Positions 24,056-35,639 of a stretch of 64,000 nucleotides of DNA are shown piece by piece (position 1 is the stretch's first letter; every line of letters starts with the position of its first letter). The notes below the pieces were generated by a model. It was not told where the DNA came from. It saw nothing but the letters and a program-made list of their open reading frames with translations, and searched no databases. Source of the stretch: Cristatella mucedo. Its lineage: Eukaryota > Bryozoa > Phylactolaemata > Cristatellidae. The DNA is taken from contig WPIO01000041.1 in NCBI GenBank assembly GCA_009760855.2, positions 3,428,501 to 3,492,500 of the forward strand, written 5' to 3'. Both the position numbers and the translations under genes were made by a program.

Positions 24056-24290
24056 CCGCAGATTGACACATACGCTGGCTGCCACTAACCACATTTGCAT
24101 GCTGACCCTGTGCATGTCACCCCTAACCATGTTATTCATTTTATTTGTTTTTCAAGCATGATTTTACTTACCATTCAATCGCATTTCACTTTGCAGCAAA
24201 TGTAAAGCGCCTGTAAAGAGATTAAGTTCTCTGAAGGTGCTTTATCAAGTGCATTATTATTATTATTTATTATTAATAATGCCAAGAAAG
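24056..24290 (+). mobile_element. LINE-A 3' end with (ATT)n tail
   Basis: It has the complete 3' UTR block ('gctgccactaaccacatttg', 'catgttattcattttatttg'), the hairpin ('aaagcgcctgtaaagagatt', 'gttctctgaaggtgctttat') and the tail ATTATTATTATTTATTATTA. Confidence 0.88.
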
Positions 24291-24619
24291 GCTTTAATTT
24301 CAGGAGAGGAGCTGTTGACATGGCGGCCTGCTTAATCAGTCAGCTGACGACTGACACATTGTTTGTGAGTGGTCGAAGAGTTGGCTAATTTGTGCTCTAG
24401 GCTATTGAGAGCTATGTGAGTTGTTGCACGGCATGGCTGCTGATAAACGCCAGTAACCCTCGTTTTCTGTCAAAAAGACTTCTCCGCAGTACGGGCATAG
24501 ATTAGCTATGTTAAGGAACTTGCACACTGAACGTAGAAGCACCTCTAATACACGCGAGTTCATGCTGACTATAACTTGAGTATTAAAACATCAATCAATA
24601 TTGCCCTATCTTGGTAGTA

Positions 24620-24880
24620 CGACCACGTGACGACAACTGTTCTACTGCTACCGACTATGGCACATCCTTTCCAGCTGTCCTGACCTACTATTTCATGTTA
24701 CTCACTACCTCAATTGCTCTCCTGACTCAGCTATGTTTCTTATTTTCTCTTTGTTTTGCGAAAGGATGCCTGTTGGCCACCGAAAGCCGTTTAGGCTGTG
24801 AGTGAGCTGTACAAAACTCTTCTGCATAGCACTCACATAGTCTTTGTGGCTTTGTGGAGTTACAGATTCATTACATTACA
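24620..24880 (+). mobile_element. LINE-B 3' end
   Basis: It carries 'ctactgctaccgactatggc', 'gcctgttggccaccgaaagc' and the tail CATTACATTACATTT. Short 5'-truncated insertion. Confidence 0.85.
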
Positions 24881-24994
24881 TTTCCTCGAGATGACATCCG
24901 GATTTAAAAAGCGACCAGCTGTCTGACAATCTAAGGTAAGGAAATTTGTTATGCAATCCACTTAAAAAAAATTACATTCGTAAGACTATATACG

Positions 24995-25178
24995 AAAAAA
25001 AAATACCAGCTGATTAAACAGCCTCTTTTTGTATAGCGACAGAAGAGCCTTGACGGCTATCACCACCGCTTGCAGTGGCGATAAAGGATCGCCCACCACA
25101 AGATTCGAACCCACGACCTCGGGGCCGAGGTCGTGAAAAGCAACCGCCTTACCTAGTGAGCCATTACGGCTCAACTAA
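24995..25178 (-). mobile_element. SINE2, nearly full length
   Basis: On the minus strand the copy has an A box in 'aatggctcactaggtaaggc' and a B box in 'gtgggttcgaatc', spaced as in a tRNA. A body with 'tatcgccactgcaagc' follows, then the 3' end 'gaggctgtttaatcagctgg' plus a T-rich tail. It would be transcribed by RNA polymerase III from the internal promoter. Confidence 0.85.
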
Positions 25179-25439
25179 TGTAAAATCTAGGTTTGGTAAA
25201 ATCGCGGTTCCTAATAAACTAGACGCTGCTAATAAACTCTCTTGAAAAGAATAATCCAGCGTCGATGAGCTGCAGCTTTGAGCAGCCAGCTTTTCAGCCT
25301 GCACGAGCTAAAGAGCTGCACCACTGCACCAACTCTGACAGGTGGACCCACGAAATAATGTAAAGGCGATCCACTATGCCTCTACTAATAATAATAATAT
25401 GTAATAGTAACTAATATTTGTGGCTATTTTGAGATCATG

Positions 25440-25668
25440 AGTATCGTTGGTTTATGGGTTGTTGCAATTTATGGACGTGGTATATACGTGACAGGCGGCA
25501 AAGGCCCGGCGGTAAGTCGAGGACGCTGGACGGGGCTGTCGCATATTGGCGGTACTACTGTCGCGTATTGGCGTACTGTCGCTGCGGCCTAAGTTTGAAT
25601 AAACATCTCTGTTCTTCGTGGTATCGAGAACCTGCCGCTTGGAGATCAAACTACATCAACTATTAATT
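25440..25668 (+). mobile_element. LTR-like segment
   Basis: The end 'gtttgaataaacatctctg' then 'ttcttcgtggtatcgagaac' has the typical layout of an LTR R/U5 region: polyadenylation signal, pyrimidine-rich stretch, then a short end. No internal retrotransposon sequence adjoins it, so a solo LTR is the likely reading. The 5' border is not defined. Confidence 0.4.
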
Positions 25669-25669
25669 T

Positions 25670-25970
25670 TTCCATATCTTTAGAGAATAACCTATTTAGG
25701 ACAGTATTTAGTGGGTCCCTGTGATTTGTCATACATGTGCATATGCGTGCTGACACTGTGCATGCTGCCATTAACCATACCTGCATGCTGGCACTATGCT
25801 TGTCACGCCTAACCATGCTATTCATGCTGTTAATCATTCATTATATCATTCACCGTTCAATCGCGTTTCCCTTTGCAGCAAATGTAAAGCGCTTAGAAAG
25901 AGATTGAGTTCTCTGATGGCGCCTTATCAAGTGTAATACTATTGTTATTACTATTATATTTAATAGTAAT
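25670..25970 (+). mobile_element. LINE-A 3' end
   Basis: From the last codons ('acctatttaggacagtattt') through the 3' UTR and hairpin ('aaagcgcttagaaagagatt', 'gttctctgatggcgccttat') to a degenerate ATTATT tail. Confidence 0.88.
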
Positions 25971-26099
25971 AAAACACTAGTATAGCACTCTCAAGAAACT
26001 TAATCACTTTCTGGGCACTTTTCAATTCAAAGTCAATTCTCTTTGTACATACATGTGTGTGTGTTTGTATGTGTGTGTGCGCTCGAGCGTTAGTGTGTG

Positions 26100-26235
26100 G
26101 GTGAATAATTCATTTATAGCGCCTCGCGAGAACTTATGAAATGGTTCTCGAACCCACGACCTCGCTAATCAAATATATTCGAGTTGACCTCGGTCATTAT
26201 ACGTGAGCACCTTAACCACTGGGCCAAAACAATGC
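26100..26235 (-). mobile_element. SINE1 variant
   Basis: Minus strand: A-box region 'ggcccagtggttaaggtgct', B-box region 'gaggtcgtgggttcgag', then 'gcgaggcgctataaatgaatt'. The middle of the tRNA-like part is replaced by unrelated AT-rich sequence and the hairpin arm is shortened. Confidence 0.65.
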
Positions 26236-26559
26236 AGGGCAAACGCACGATCAATATTCGTGATGTTTATTGCCGACAGATCATATGCATCTGCTTGAAC
26301 ATACTTAAATAAATATCCATTCTAACAAGGGGCGAGTAGACGCCTTGCGAATTCGCCTCGGACGCTAAATTTTTGTCTAACTGCTATTAGTATTTTCGGT
26401 TATATCTAAAGCATGTATTGCGGCTTCTCAACGAGGCCTTAGCAGCTCAGCGGTCTCCGGACGTCATAATCTAAGTGACCGCTGCTGTCCGTCGCAAAAG
26501 TACGACTGCAACCATCACAGAAGTACAACTGCGATCTCTCCTCTCATAGATTTGGGCAG

Positions 26560-27190
26560 AAATCAAGACGCGTGAGTGCCGCGCGTTGCCCCCTTAGGCT
26601 TCCGCTCGGCGGCCCCAGCGCGAACACCTTGCAATAAATTGACTCCATTAGCCTTACTGCGCCGGCGTAGTCGAAGCGATGCGCCTAGCGCGCATCGTGC
26701 ATAGTTCGCTCCTAATGCATCTGAGAGGGCCTCGTTTCCTTCGCCCGACCGGCTGCTAGGTAGCGGGGCGGTGGTGGCGGTCGGGCTAGTCAGTTCGCCA
26801 ACTCGAGGCTGCTCGTCTGCTGCGCCGGCGTTTGAGCGGCGGTACCCTCGCTGCCCTATACCCTCCCTGCGGGCTCTGCATTGAGCGGGTGAGCTACGAG
26901 TGGCGCGTGTCCAAACGCCTTCGCGCCTGAACCAGTGTTGCCGTCCCCTCGTTGTTGCCGAGGCTGAGACCGCGCTTCCGTCTGCTACCGGCCGCTTACA
27001 GCCCCCCCCGCGAGGACCTTCGGCATGCCTTCGCGGTTGTACAGAGACCAGCTGCTTTAGAGCTACGTGCCTTCATTGCGCATTGCTTTCACGTTTTGCT
27101 GCAGGGCTGCACGAATGGCTAGCCCAGCCACTTTCCACCCGATTCGATAAAAACAACTATAAAACGTGTACAGGACCATAAGACGTTTGC
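26560..27190. other. GC- and CpG-rich segment
   Basis: Strongly GC-rich compared with its flanks. The 93-codon frame at 26900-27181 has no recognisable domain. It shares the 'ctcgaggct.ctcgtctgctgcg' block and loosely similar flanks with 12.5-12.7 kb. It may be a CpG-rich promoter or an old dispersed repeat. Confidence 0.3.
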
Positions 27191-27930
27191 TTTAAAGGTA
27201 ACGTGCCAAATAAAGGCGGTTTAAGCTTGAGACTCAAGCTTACAGGTGGTAACGTGCACACTTTCAGCATGCATAGTTCTTCTAAGACAACTCTCACTGA
27301 CCGAGTATGCTGTGAGGTACACTTGGGTTTGTAGATAACTTTTTAACTGCCGTCGATTCTGTGTATATCGTCACGTAAAGTCTGTTATGAGTTCCCTGTT
27401 TTCGGAGCATAGAAGCCTCAGGTGGGTCTTCAAAAGATTTTATATTTGTCAGAGGTATGGCCTTCTATGAGTTAAGTCAGGGGAGTCACTGGTGCGAGAG
27501 TAGTAGTGAGAAGTTCGTATTTCCAAATCGGCACACCGGGACAAGAGAGTTAAAGGGATTTACAAGTGAGTGGTACGACCTTGAAGTCGATTAGCTGCTT
27601 GAAGGATGCTCCAGTGACTCAGAGTGACTCCAGTTCCAGTTGTTTCGAGGCCTGCCTCGACGGCCGTGGCCGTTAGAGGAAAATTTATGTGGGTTAATTC
27701 GACAGCCTAGCTTCACTACTTAATAACACCCCGACTGAAAGGCCTTAGCAGTTTTAACCAGCTTGTGTCAGGCATTTGAGGATTGCCTTCAGTAATCCTT
27801 GTAACCACCACCTGGGTGTTGAAGTGTACCGATAAATTCAGCAAAGCACATGCAGCCCTGATATTTTTCGAGGATATTTTTCGATTTTTAGGAGGTAACC
27901 TAGGGAAATGCTAATCAAGCAAAGGTTAGG
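27191..27930. other. LINE-like debris or unique sequence
   Basis: The part at about 27420-27660 resembles antisense LINE-A C-terminal sequence ('tcaaaagattttatatttgt', 'aagtgagtggtacgaccttg'), heavily decayed. The rest shows nothing. Confidence 0.35.
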
Positions 27931-28185
27931 CCTCTCTTTCTCTTTCTTTCTCTCTCTCTCTCTCTCTCTCTATCTCTATCTCTATCTCTCTCCCTCTCCC
28001 CTCTCTCTCCCCTCTCTCTCCCCCTCTCTCCCCCTCTTTCTCCCTCTCTCTCCCCCTCTTTCTCCCTCTCTCTCCTCCCCTCTCACTGTCTTTCTCTCTA
28101 TATCTTTCTCTTCCTCTGCCCTTCTCTCTCTCTCTCCCTCCCTCTCTGTCTCTCTATCTCTCTCCATTTATATTTCTAAACTCGT
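27930..28185 (+). repeat. Imperfect CT/CCT-rich tract
   Basis: CT and CCCT units with many interruptions. The overlapping ORFs are artefacts. Confidence 0.93.
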
Positions 28186-28279
28186 ATTCCCTCTCTAACT
28201 CCTCGATCCCTCTTCCTCTCGGTAATACTATTTGACCAGCTTAAGTATTCTCAATATATATTTATTTATATATCTGTCT

Positions 28280-28281
<2 letters not shown>

Positions 28282-28362
<81 letters not shown>
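28282..28362 (+). repeat. (CT)n microsatellite, 81 bp
   Basis: Pure CT run. Confidence 0.97.
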
Positions 28363-28366
<4 letters not shown>

Positions 28367-28494
28367 ACTCTCACGGCCTCATTTATCTGTCATTCATTGT
28401 CTCATCCCTGATCTATTTCTCATTCTCTAGCCATCTCTCTATCTCTCCCTAGCTTGGACCGTCTATCTAAAATAAAAGTAAGGAAAATATCAAC

Positions 28495-29110
28495 ATGAAA
28501 TTTATTATAGCACCCTAAGAGAACCTGATCTCTTGTTAGGCACTTTACATAGGATGAGTAGGAAGCGTTTCAGTTGGTTGGTGATAACCTGCTCATTGTT
28601 GGTACGAAAAACAACACAGTGGGTCATTCTCACAGAAGGAGCTGCGAGAAACTTATGGGTTTGTATCTTTTATTAAATGCCTTCAAGACAGTGGACATTG
28701 CCACCCCAATCGGGAGTGAGATTCAGGCTCTACAAGCATACAAACTGAGGGCCCGGTCCCCAAAGGATTTGAGGTTGAGTAGAGGCGCAGCTAATATGAC
28801 TTGAATTCGAAGAGAGAGTAGTTCGATGGGAAACTTGATTGTGTAGTATTTAGGATACGTATGACAGAGCGAGAGACTGGGAGACCTGAAAATGAATGAC
28901 AAAACCTATAAGTCGATACCCTGCTTGATGGACACAGCAAAGGCCATTGAGAATTAATTTAACGTGGCAATTGCTACTTTCACAACAGACGAGCTTAGCT
29001 GCAGAGTTTTTTTGCCAACTGTAAACGCCTTATCGCACTGGTAGCAAGGCTTTCGAGCAGTGAGATAGACTATCCAGATGGGATGTGACAAATGCATGAC
29101 CATCTTGGCT
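28495..29110 (-). mobile_element. LINE-A related 3' part, minus strand, decayed
   Basis: It starts (3' side) with 'atagcaccctaagagaacct' and 'ggcactttacatagg', the hairpin in antisense. The antisense C-terminal domain follows ('gtccccaaaggatttgaggt', 'agcttagctgcagagttttt'). Multiple indels; non-functional. Confidence 0.7.
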
Positions 29111-29212
29111 TTGCTCCCCCTCGGCTAAGCAAGCTTGCATTTTTACAACGGTGCACACTGAAAGTAGGGGTGACAGAAGGGATGATAGAGGGTTTTCAAG
29201 AGACTCTTTTTT

Positions 29213-29628
29213 CTAATAATAAAAATAATAATGCACTTGATAAAGCGCCCTCAGAGAACTCTTTCTCAGAGAATCTCTTTCTAGGCGCTTTACATTAGCT
29301 GTAAAGGGAAACGCGATGGAATAGTGAATAACATCATGCTTGATAAACAGCATAAATAACATGGTTAGGGGTGACATGCACAGGGTAAGCATGCAAATGT
29401 GGTTAGTGGCAGCATGCACAGTGTCAGCACGCATAAGCACATCAAGGACGAATCACAGGGACCCACTAAATGCTGTCCTAAATAGGTGTGTGTTTTAGGT
29501 TCTTTTTAAATGTGGTCAAGTCAGGAGACGTTCTGACGCAATCGGGAGGGAGTTCCAGGCTTTGGGAGCATACGAACTAAATGCACAGTCTCCAAAGGAT
29601 TCGAGGTCAGTACGAGGTATTGGTATCT
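29213..29628 (-). mobile_element. LINE-A 3' part, minus strand
   Basis: Antisense tail (TAATAATAAAAATAATAA) and hairpin with a small local duplication ('agagaactctttctcagaga'), then antisense 3' UTR and last codons up to the 'ggattcgaggtcagtacg' block. It is truncated where a LINE-B fragment begins. Confidence 0.85.
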
Positions 29629-29629
29629 A

Positions 29630-30050
29630 TCTAGACACTAGACTCCATTAAGATAGCCACATCGCAAGCAGCAGAAACCTCGAAATATCTCTTAGGGAAG
29701 GTAACAGGGTTCGATTCAACAATTGCTTTAGTCGGTGGGGTCTCTATGGAGGCACTAATTTTTGTGAATGTGCACAATTTTTTCATCGAAGAAGGCGGAA
29801 CACCTTTCGGCCAAGCCATTGATATCTTGGTGCTACGACCTCTCACAGGTGGCCAGAAAATCACATACCATCATACAAATCTCTCTTTAGTTGAGTGGCA
29901 GGACTTCAGTTGTCGAGAGAAAACTGAAGCCCTGGATATTCTAAGCTCCAGGATGATGAATTGAAAGAAGTCTTTGAAATTGTTGAGATCGTCATCAGAC
30001 CAAGACTTCTTAAAGTGGCAGTCAAGCCTCTGCTTAACACCCTCATCTTT
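29630..30050 (-). mobile_element. LINE-B linker/RT N-terminal fragment
   Basis: It is collinear with the antisense LINE-B segment at about 41.95-42.33 kb: 'aagatagccacatcgcaagc', 'tgtgcacaattttttcat' and 'aagccctggat' correspond in order. It is the stretch between endonuclease and reverse transcriptase, without a 3' end. Confidence 0.75.
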
Positions 30051-30069
30051 TTAATGATGATTTAATTAT

Positions 30070-30275
30070 GATTTAGGGTTTACTGCATGCTGCAACTAAC
30101 CATACTTTACATTTTGCCACGGTATCTGTCACGTCTGACCATGTTATGCTGGTTGACACTGTGCATGCTACTACTAATCCTTTTTTCATGTTTCCTTTGC
30201 AGCATATGTAAAGTGCCTACAGAGGGATTTAAGTTGTCTGAGGGCTCTATATGTGATATTATTTTTACATTATGG
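30070..30275 (+). mobile_element. LINE-A 3' end relic
   Basis: 'catgctgcaactaaccatac', 'gtcacgtctgaccatgttat' and 'gcatatgtaaagtgcctaca', then a worn hairpin and 'gatattatttttacatt'. Confidence 0.7.
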
Positions 30276-30868
30276 CCGACCTCCTACCCTTTCTGTAGAA
30301 ATCAATAGCAGCAAATAGCCTAGCTGCTTTTGGCTGGCTTGCTCCCTACTTGTCTGACTGTGACCTATATATATGGTGCTCAGTGTAAACCTTGACTTCG
30401 CCCGTGGCAGCCATGCGTTTCTCACTACCGGTTTCCATCATCGGATCTGCCCAAACGCTTGGGATGCTTTCTTCTCCAATTCTTGATGTCCACGACAATC
30501 CGTTCTCTATACCTAACTTCGAACTCTCTCTCTCTCTCTGCACTGCTGCATGTAACTTAAATACCGATGAAATTTAGCTGACTTTTTCCATGGAGCCCTT
30601 GGTGAAATCTACAGCGATTGAAAATCTGAACTCGTGTTTTGCAAACACTTGGTTCTGGATATCAGTTTTTTATTACTAAACTTGGTGAATATGAAACTGA
30701 ACTACTCCCGTATAGAAGTTGCAACTTTTTCTTGGAATTTCAGCCTGTGACTTTATATTTGAGGTTTTTGAGTATTATCTGTGTCTAGTGCTAACAATCC
30801 AACTGTCTTGTTTCACGAACATCTGCCGCTTGACTCTTGAATTCAGGCGGCTTGTATGGCCCTTTTTT

Positions 30869-30972
<104 letters not shown>

Positions 30973-31217
30973 GCAACTTGCCCAAATTTCCAGCTAAGGA
31001 TCTCACTTGCTCAACATCGTCAAGCTTCTATTATAATTAGTAAATGTAGCCTCTAGGCTGGTTGTTAAATCTAAGAAAACTGGGTATGTGTATGCTTGCT
31101 AAAACCCTTATCATCACATAAAAACAGCCTTCCCTTTCATTCTTTCATTGAATTTTGCTGAGCAGGTTTGTGACTGGAATTCACTTCTTAAATTTATATG
31201 TAGCTGTGATATTATTA

Positions 31218-31985
31218 GGGCTAAAATTAGGGCTTGTTTAGATAAGGATACCACGTCCAAGTTGGTCCATGCATTCGTGACATCTCGTCTCGACTTCTGC
31301 AACTCACTGCTTACTGGCCTACCAGCATGTGCGATCAGGCGATTGCAGCTGGTGCAAAACTCTGCAGCTAGGCTTGTCTGTCGTGAGCGTCGCAGTTGCC
31401 ACATTACTCCACTTCTCGCCGACCTGCACTGGTTACCAGTCAAGCAACGGATTGACTTCAAGGTTTTGTCGCTCACTTTTAGGTCTCTTCATTCTATGGC
31501 TCCAGCCTATCTTTCAGAGATACTACCCCACCAGGCAAAGCATCGTACCACTCGCTTTTCGGAATCCAACAGTCTAGAAATACCTCGTACAAACCTTAAA
31601 TCCTTTGGAGACCGTGCATTTAGCTCGTATGCTCCCACAGCCTGGAACTCCCTCCCGACCTGCATCAGAACATCCCCTGACCTGACCACGTTTAAAAGAA
31701 ACTTAAAAACATACCTATTTAGGACAGCATTTAGTGGGTCCTTGTGATTCGTCCTCGATGTGCTTATGCGTGCTGACACTGTTCATGCTGCCACTAACCA
31801 CATTTGCATGCTGACCCAGTGCAGGTAACCCCTAACCATGTTATTCATTTTGTTTGTTTTTCAAGCATGATTTTACTTACTATTCTATTGCGTATCACTT
31901 TGCAGCAAATGTAAAGCGCCTAGAAAGAGATTAAGTTCTCTGAGGGCGCTTTATCAAGTGCAATATTATTATTATTATTATTATT
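31218..31985 (+). mobile_element. LINE-A, young 5'-truncated copy
   Basis: From 'gctaaaattagggcttgttt' to the ATTATTATTATTATT tail it follows the minus-strand copy at 62.4-61.62 kb almost base for base, and the predicted C-terminal peptides (about 180 residues, from [20 protein letters not shown] to the stop) are identical. The frame is intact to the stop at 31745. It encodes the C-terminal region after the reverse transcriptase ([20 protein letters not shown]). The 3' hairpin is perfect (AAGCGCC with GGCGCTT). The upstream junction at 31217 marks the 5' truncation. Confidence 0.93.
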
Positions 31986-32019
31986 ATATTCGTTCTCCTT
32001 CAAACATTTTCTGGAAATT

Positions 32020-32300
32020 ATGTTCTATCCGACAACTACTCACCTACTGCCGACTATAGCACATCCTTTTCAGCGGTCCTGAGCTGCTACTTCTGTGCTA
32101 CTCACTACCTCAACTGCTCTCCTGACTCTTCTATGCTTCCCACTTCCTTTTTGTTGCATGAGACGAAGTCTGTTGGCTACCGAATGTATACCGAAAGCCG
32201 CCTAGGCTGTGAGTGCGCTAGAGAACACTCTCCTGCGTTACACCCACACAATCTTTATGACTTTGTGGACTTACAGCCGGAGATACATACATACATCCAG
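32020..32300 (+). mobile_element. LINE-B 3' end
   Basis: It has 'ctcacctactgccgactata', 'gtctgttggctaccgaatgt', 'ccgaaagccgcctaggctgt' and a tail GGAGATACATACATACATCC instead of the usual ACATT repeats. Confidence 0.85.
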
Positions 32301-32718
32301 CCATTCTTCTTTGTCTTGCTGTTTTGTTCCATGGCTGTCCTGATTTGGCTACTTTCCATATATTTTGAAATGATGTATGTCGAGCTAGGCAAAAGTAAGC
32401 GGCTGCTGATTGTACATCGGTGCTTCACAGGTTTTAGTGAGCTATTCCAACTCTCTAGCACACCACTCATATGTTAGAGCCACGGATCTGCAACCACTTT
32501 TAGTTTGGTGCCATTACTCTTGAGCCTTCGCGTAGAGGCTAGGTGCTTGCACTTCACGACTTAACTCGTGGATTTGTGTCCTGTAGCTTATTGTTCGAGC
32601 CGATAGCCGCTCAGCTTTTCTGGCTCTATGTAAACTATTTTTATATAAAAGAGACAGTGCTCCAACATTTGCTGCTGCTTCCATTGTAAATGCATGATTC
32701 AGGGGTGCTTTTTTGCAG

Positions 32719-32945
32719 GATGAGAGACTGGACAGTGTGGTCGCAAGATAGTATTGAACCCGAAGCTGATCTCAAATTATCCCAGTCCTCCCAGTGTGTG
32801 CCCTGCACGCCTGTGTTGAGCCGGTCCTGGATGACTCAACGAAGAGTCTGCGGTCTACCTTCCATAGAAAGTCAACCAATTGACCAGCAAGTCGTCCCAG
32901 AAGTCAATTTTCTTGATAACAACAGCCAATCAACCCCTGTATGCC
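32719..32945 (+). CDS. Candidate internal exon of an unrecognised plus-strand gene
   Basis: I do not recognise the protein. A strong acceptor (gtgcttttttgcag) precedes 32719 and a strong donor (tgcc then gtaagt) follows 32945. Between them one frame is open: MRDWTVWSQDSIEPEADLKL, later VCGLPSIESQPIDQQVVPEV and NNSQSTPVC. It is Ser/Gln-rich and probably disordered. It starts in phase 2 and ends in phase 1, and joins in frame to the exon at 34463. No transposon similarity seen. The upstream exon was not found. Confidence 0.42.
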
Positions 32946-33179
32946 GTAAGTGCTATTCGAGCTCAGGTGAAGCTATTTGACCCAGTGTCGGGTGGCATCT
33001 TAATATCAGGCTTGCTACTCTGGTTGCCACACACCATGCCTGACTTGCACTGCTGCTGCGATTAGGTCTTTGGCAGCTGCAGGCTTTGTTCGGCAGCTGC
33101 AGTGGCAGCCATCACATCAGCTGACACCTTTCCGATTGATGATTGCTTTCAGAAGCCGACTTTGTTTTCTGGCCATTCA

Positions 33180-33305
<126 letters not shown>

Positions 33306-33734
33306 ACTCAAACACGCTCACTCACAACATGCATACATGTGTATACCTCTATTATCTCTCATCATGATATCTGAAGTGTGTTTCAATTGGCCACGATGCT
33401 TCCCATTTGACGTGATCGCTGTATTGTGCGGCCAGACAGCTTGCCTGACGTCCAGACTGCAAAAAATTTCACCCAGTTCCATCAGTTTGTGTGCAGGTCA
33501 GCTAAATGATTGCAGGAAGGCAAACATAGAGCCTCTTTACAATTTTCGAAGAATAGATATATGCTGTGCACTTTGCAATATTTTCTCTTAGATGCTAAAA
33601 GCTTTAGGTATCATCATACATTGGCTTAGTCTCTGGGGGTCATATATAAATGCATTATTATTATTATTATTAGTGAAGCAAAGGCTCCCTCCTTAATTTA
33701 AGGATTGTATGTGTGCGGTTTGGGCATTCACACT

Positions 33735-34240
33735 CTTGGATGTAATGTGATGTAATGTATCGCTGTGTACGACTCAAAAAAGCCAAAAAGACTAACTGGG
33801 TCCTACACAGGAGAGTGTTCTGTAGTGCATTCACAGCCTAAGCTGCTTTCGATGCTAACACGGTAGCCAATTGACTTTATCTCACGAAGCAAAGAGAAAG
33901 TGAGAAGCATATTTGAATCAGGAAGGCAGTGGAGGAAGTGAGTAGCATGGAAGTAACAGCTCAGGATGGCTGAAAAAGATGCACCACATTCGGTAACAGC
34001 AGCTTACATGTCGTTGATTAAGAACTATGGAAGTTAGTTCCGCAGTATAGGACCTGCAGAGCAAAAGCTTCTGTCGCCAATGGTCCTTAATCTTATGAAT
34101 GAAGTAGCTAATTTATTGTCCATAGAGGACCTGATGGTGCTAGAACGCTGAAATTGGTGTTGCAGTTCAGCTGTTGATTATGGATACTATATCTGTGCAC
34201 GGTAACAGGAAAAGGTTAGCATATTTTATAATCTTAATTC
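33735..34240 (-). mobile_element. LINE-B 3' end, minus strand
   Basis: It begins with the antisense tail (GATGTAATGTGATGTAATGT), followed by antisense 3' UTR ('cagcctaagctgctttcgat', 'cacggtagccaattgacttt') and the antisense end of the coding region up to about 34240. Confidence 0.85.
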
Positions 34241-34462
34241 GTACAGCTGCCATCACTGCATCTTACAGTGGGCAATATATATAGTCGAATGCTTCAGGCC
34301 TCGTACCCATGACTTAGGAAAAGAAGTGTGAGCAATGAGTATAAGGCCTGTAGCTTGAAGCCTGTAGCTACCTGTGTAGCACCTGCTCAAGCATTGCTGC
34401 CTATGCTGGTTTATGAGTTGCTAGTGATTCTCAAGACACTTTTTTTTTTACTCATTTCATAG

Positions 34463-34615
34463 GTCTTCGCGATGTTGTTACCGACGTTGACGCTATAGTG
34501 ACTTCTGCACTTAGGTCCTTGTGCCGAAAACACATCGCTAGTAGCGGTCCGGGCACCACGAAGCCTAGCCTCCCGAGTCTCAGATACTGCCGCGATTCGA
34601 GCGTGTATGCTGGCG
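34463..34615 (+). CDS. Candidate internal exon of the unrecognised plus-strand gene
   Basis: A long polypyrimidine tract and acceptor (tttttttttactcatttcatag) precede 34463. The frame LRDVVTDVDAIVTSALRSLC, then RKHIASSGPGTTKPSLPSLR and YCRDSSVYAG, ends at a donor (ggcg then gtaata) after 34615. Entry and exit are both phase 1, so it joins in frame to the exon ending at 32945 (the junction codon becomes Arg). The first half looks helical, the second disordered. The minus strand also has a 95-codon frame (34411-34698), but with no splice logic; I prefer the plus-strand reading. Function unknown. Confidence 0.45.
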
Positions 34616-35103
34616 GTAATATAACATGCAGAAATAAAAAGTGCCCACGCCATTGATATAGCGAGTCCCTGTCCATAGTCTGTAGCAGTTAATTCCAAGG
34701 TAAATGCTGACTATAGGTATTCAACGCCAGCCATTGTGCATGGAACTCGGTAGAAAGCCCTAAGGCTGACACATTCGATACTCAGACTACAGCTCAACTG
34801 GCTTGATGATAAGCCTAGAGCACAGCCAACTTACTTGTGCAGGATCTTTTTTTTCAAGCCACCTATCCTCAGTGTATAACAGTATGGGTTCCTAGTCGTT
34901 ATTAACCAGGAGTACTGGATACTTTATATTGGTCATCAGAAGCTGGCTGACGTAGCCAAGGTTCCACTGCACCCTACTGAAATTAAGGCCATGCTCACTA
35001 GAATAAAGGGAATCTAACAGAACCGACTTTGATTGGTATTAACGTTTAGCTTTGCCACCTCGTAAGGTTCTATAGTAAATTACTACCCTGGATTGATTTT
35101 CAG

Positions 35104-35274
35104 ATGCTTTCCTCCCGGCAGTCGTTTTTGCAGTACTGTGTCATCATCTTCATTGGGGTCAGCCTTTGCAGCTACAAGGACCTCAGCTGTGTCCCCAGAA
35201 CCCTCGAGCGCCCTGTACCTTCAGCTGTATGGCAATGGACATCTGAAAAACCTCAAAAGTTTGAACACGATTAA
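35104..35274 (+). CDS. Weak candidate exon of the same plus-strand gene
   Basis: Acceptors exist at 35103 (gattgattttcag) and 35131 (gtcgtttttgcag). The most protein-like frame reads TVSSSSLGSAFAATRTSAVS, then PEPSSALYLQLYGNG, in keeping with the Ser-rich neighbours. Its phase does not fit the donor at 34615 directly and the donor side is unclear, so it is only a possibility. Confidence 0.2.
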   Translation: MLSSRQSFLQYCVIIFIGVSLCSYKDLSCVPRTLERPVPSAVWQWTSEKPQKFEHD

Positions 35275-35639
35275 TGCACACAATCCAATAATGAGCCACT
35301 CTCTATGCGCCACTGTACAAGCAATTGCGACTGTGACATATCATGCTCATCCCTGACATCGGCTTGCCTACCAAGTCTTGTCTGCCTTAATTGCATTCAC
35401 TTAAACAGGGTTTGAACATTAGTAGATGTTCTAGATTTTGGCTAATGTGCAAATCGCTTTCGAAAAGAAGCACCCAAACACACAGTCTCTCATTGCTGTC
35501 ACCGGTTATGCTGTCATTGGTTATACTGCCATTTGTTAATGCGATTCAAAGTCCACATATATCCTTGAAAAAGCGCTATCCCAACTAACACCCTAAGCAT
35601 GTGGCTTGATTAGAAGGCTTTGCTCTTCAAATAGGTGAG

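Noticed and set aside
26896-26930. Possible second GSTZ1-like active-site motif (SYEWRVSKR)
   Set aside because: Only the WRV core matches, with no flanking homology or splice context; coincidence.
30412-30550. Possible exon (MRFSLPVSIIGSAQTLG..., donor gcat/gtaact) upstream of the 32.7-kb exon
   Set aside because: Its phase does not fit the next candidate exon, and the minus strand has an equally good frame; too weak to list.
31114-31476. Minus-strand ORFs inside LINE-A copies (also 57229-57432, 62138-62404)
   Set aside because: They are antisense shadows of the conserved LINE-A C-terminal coding region.
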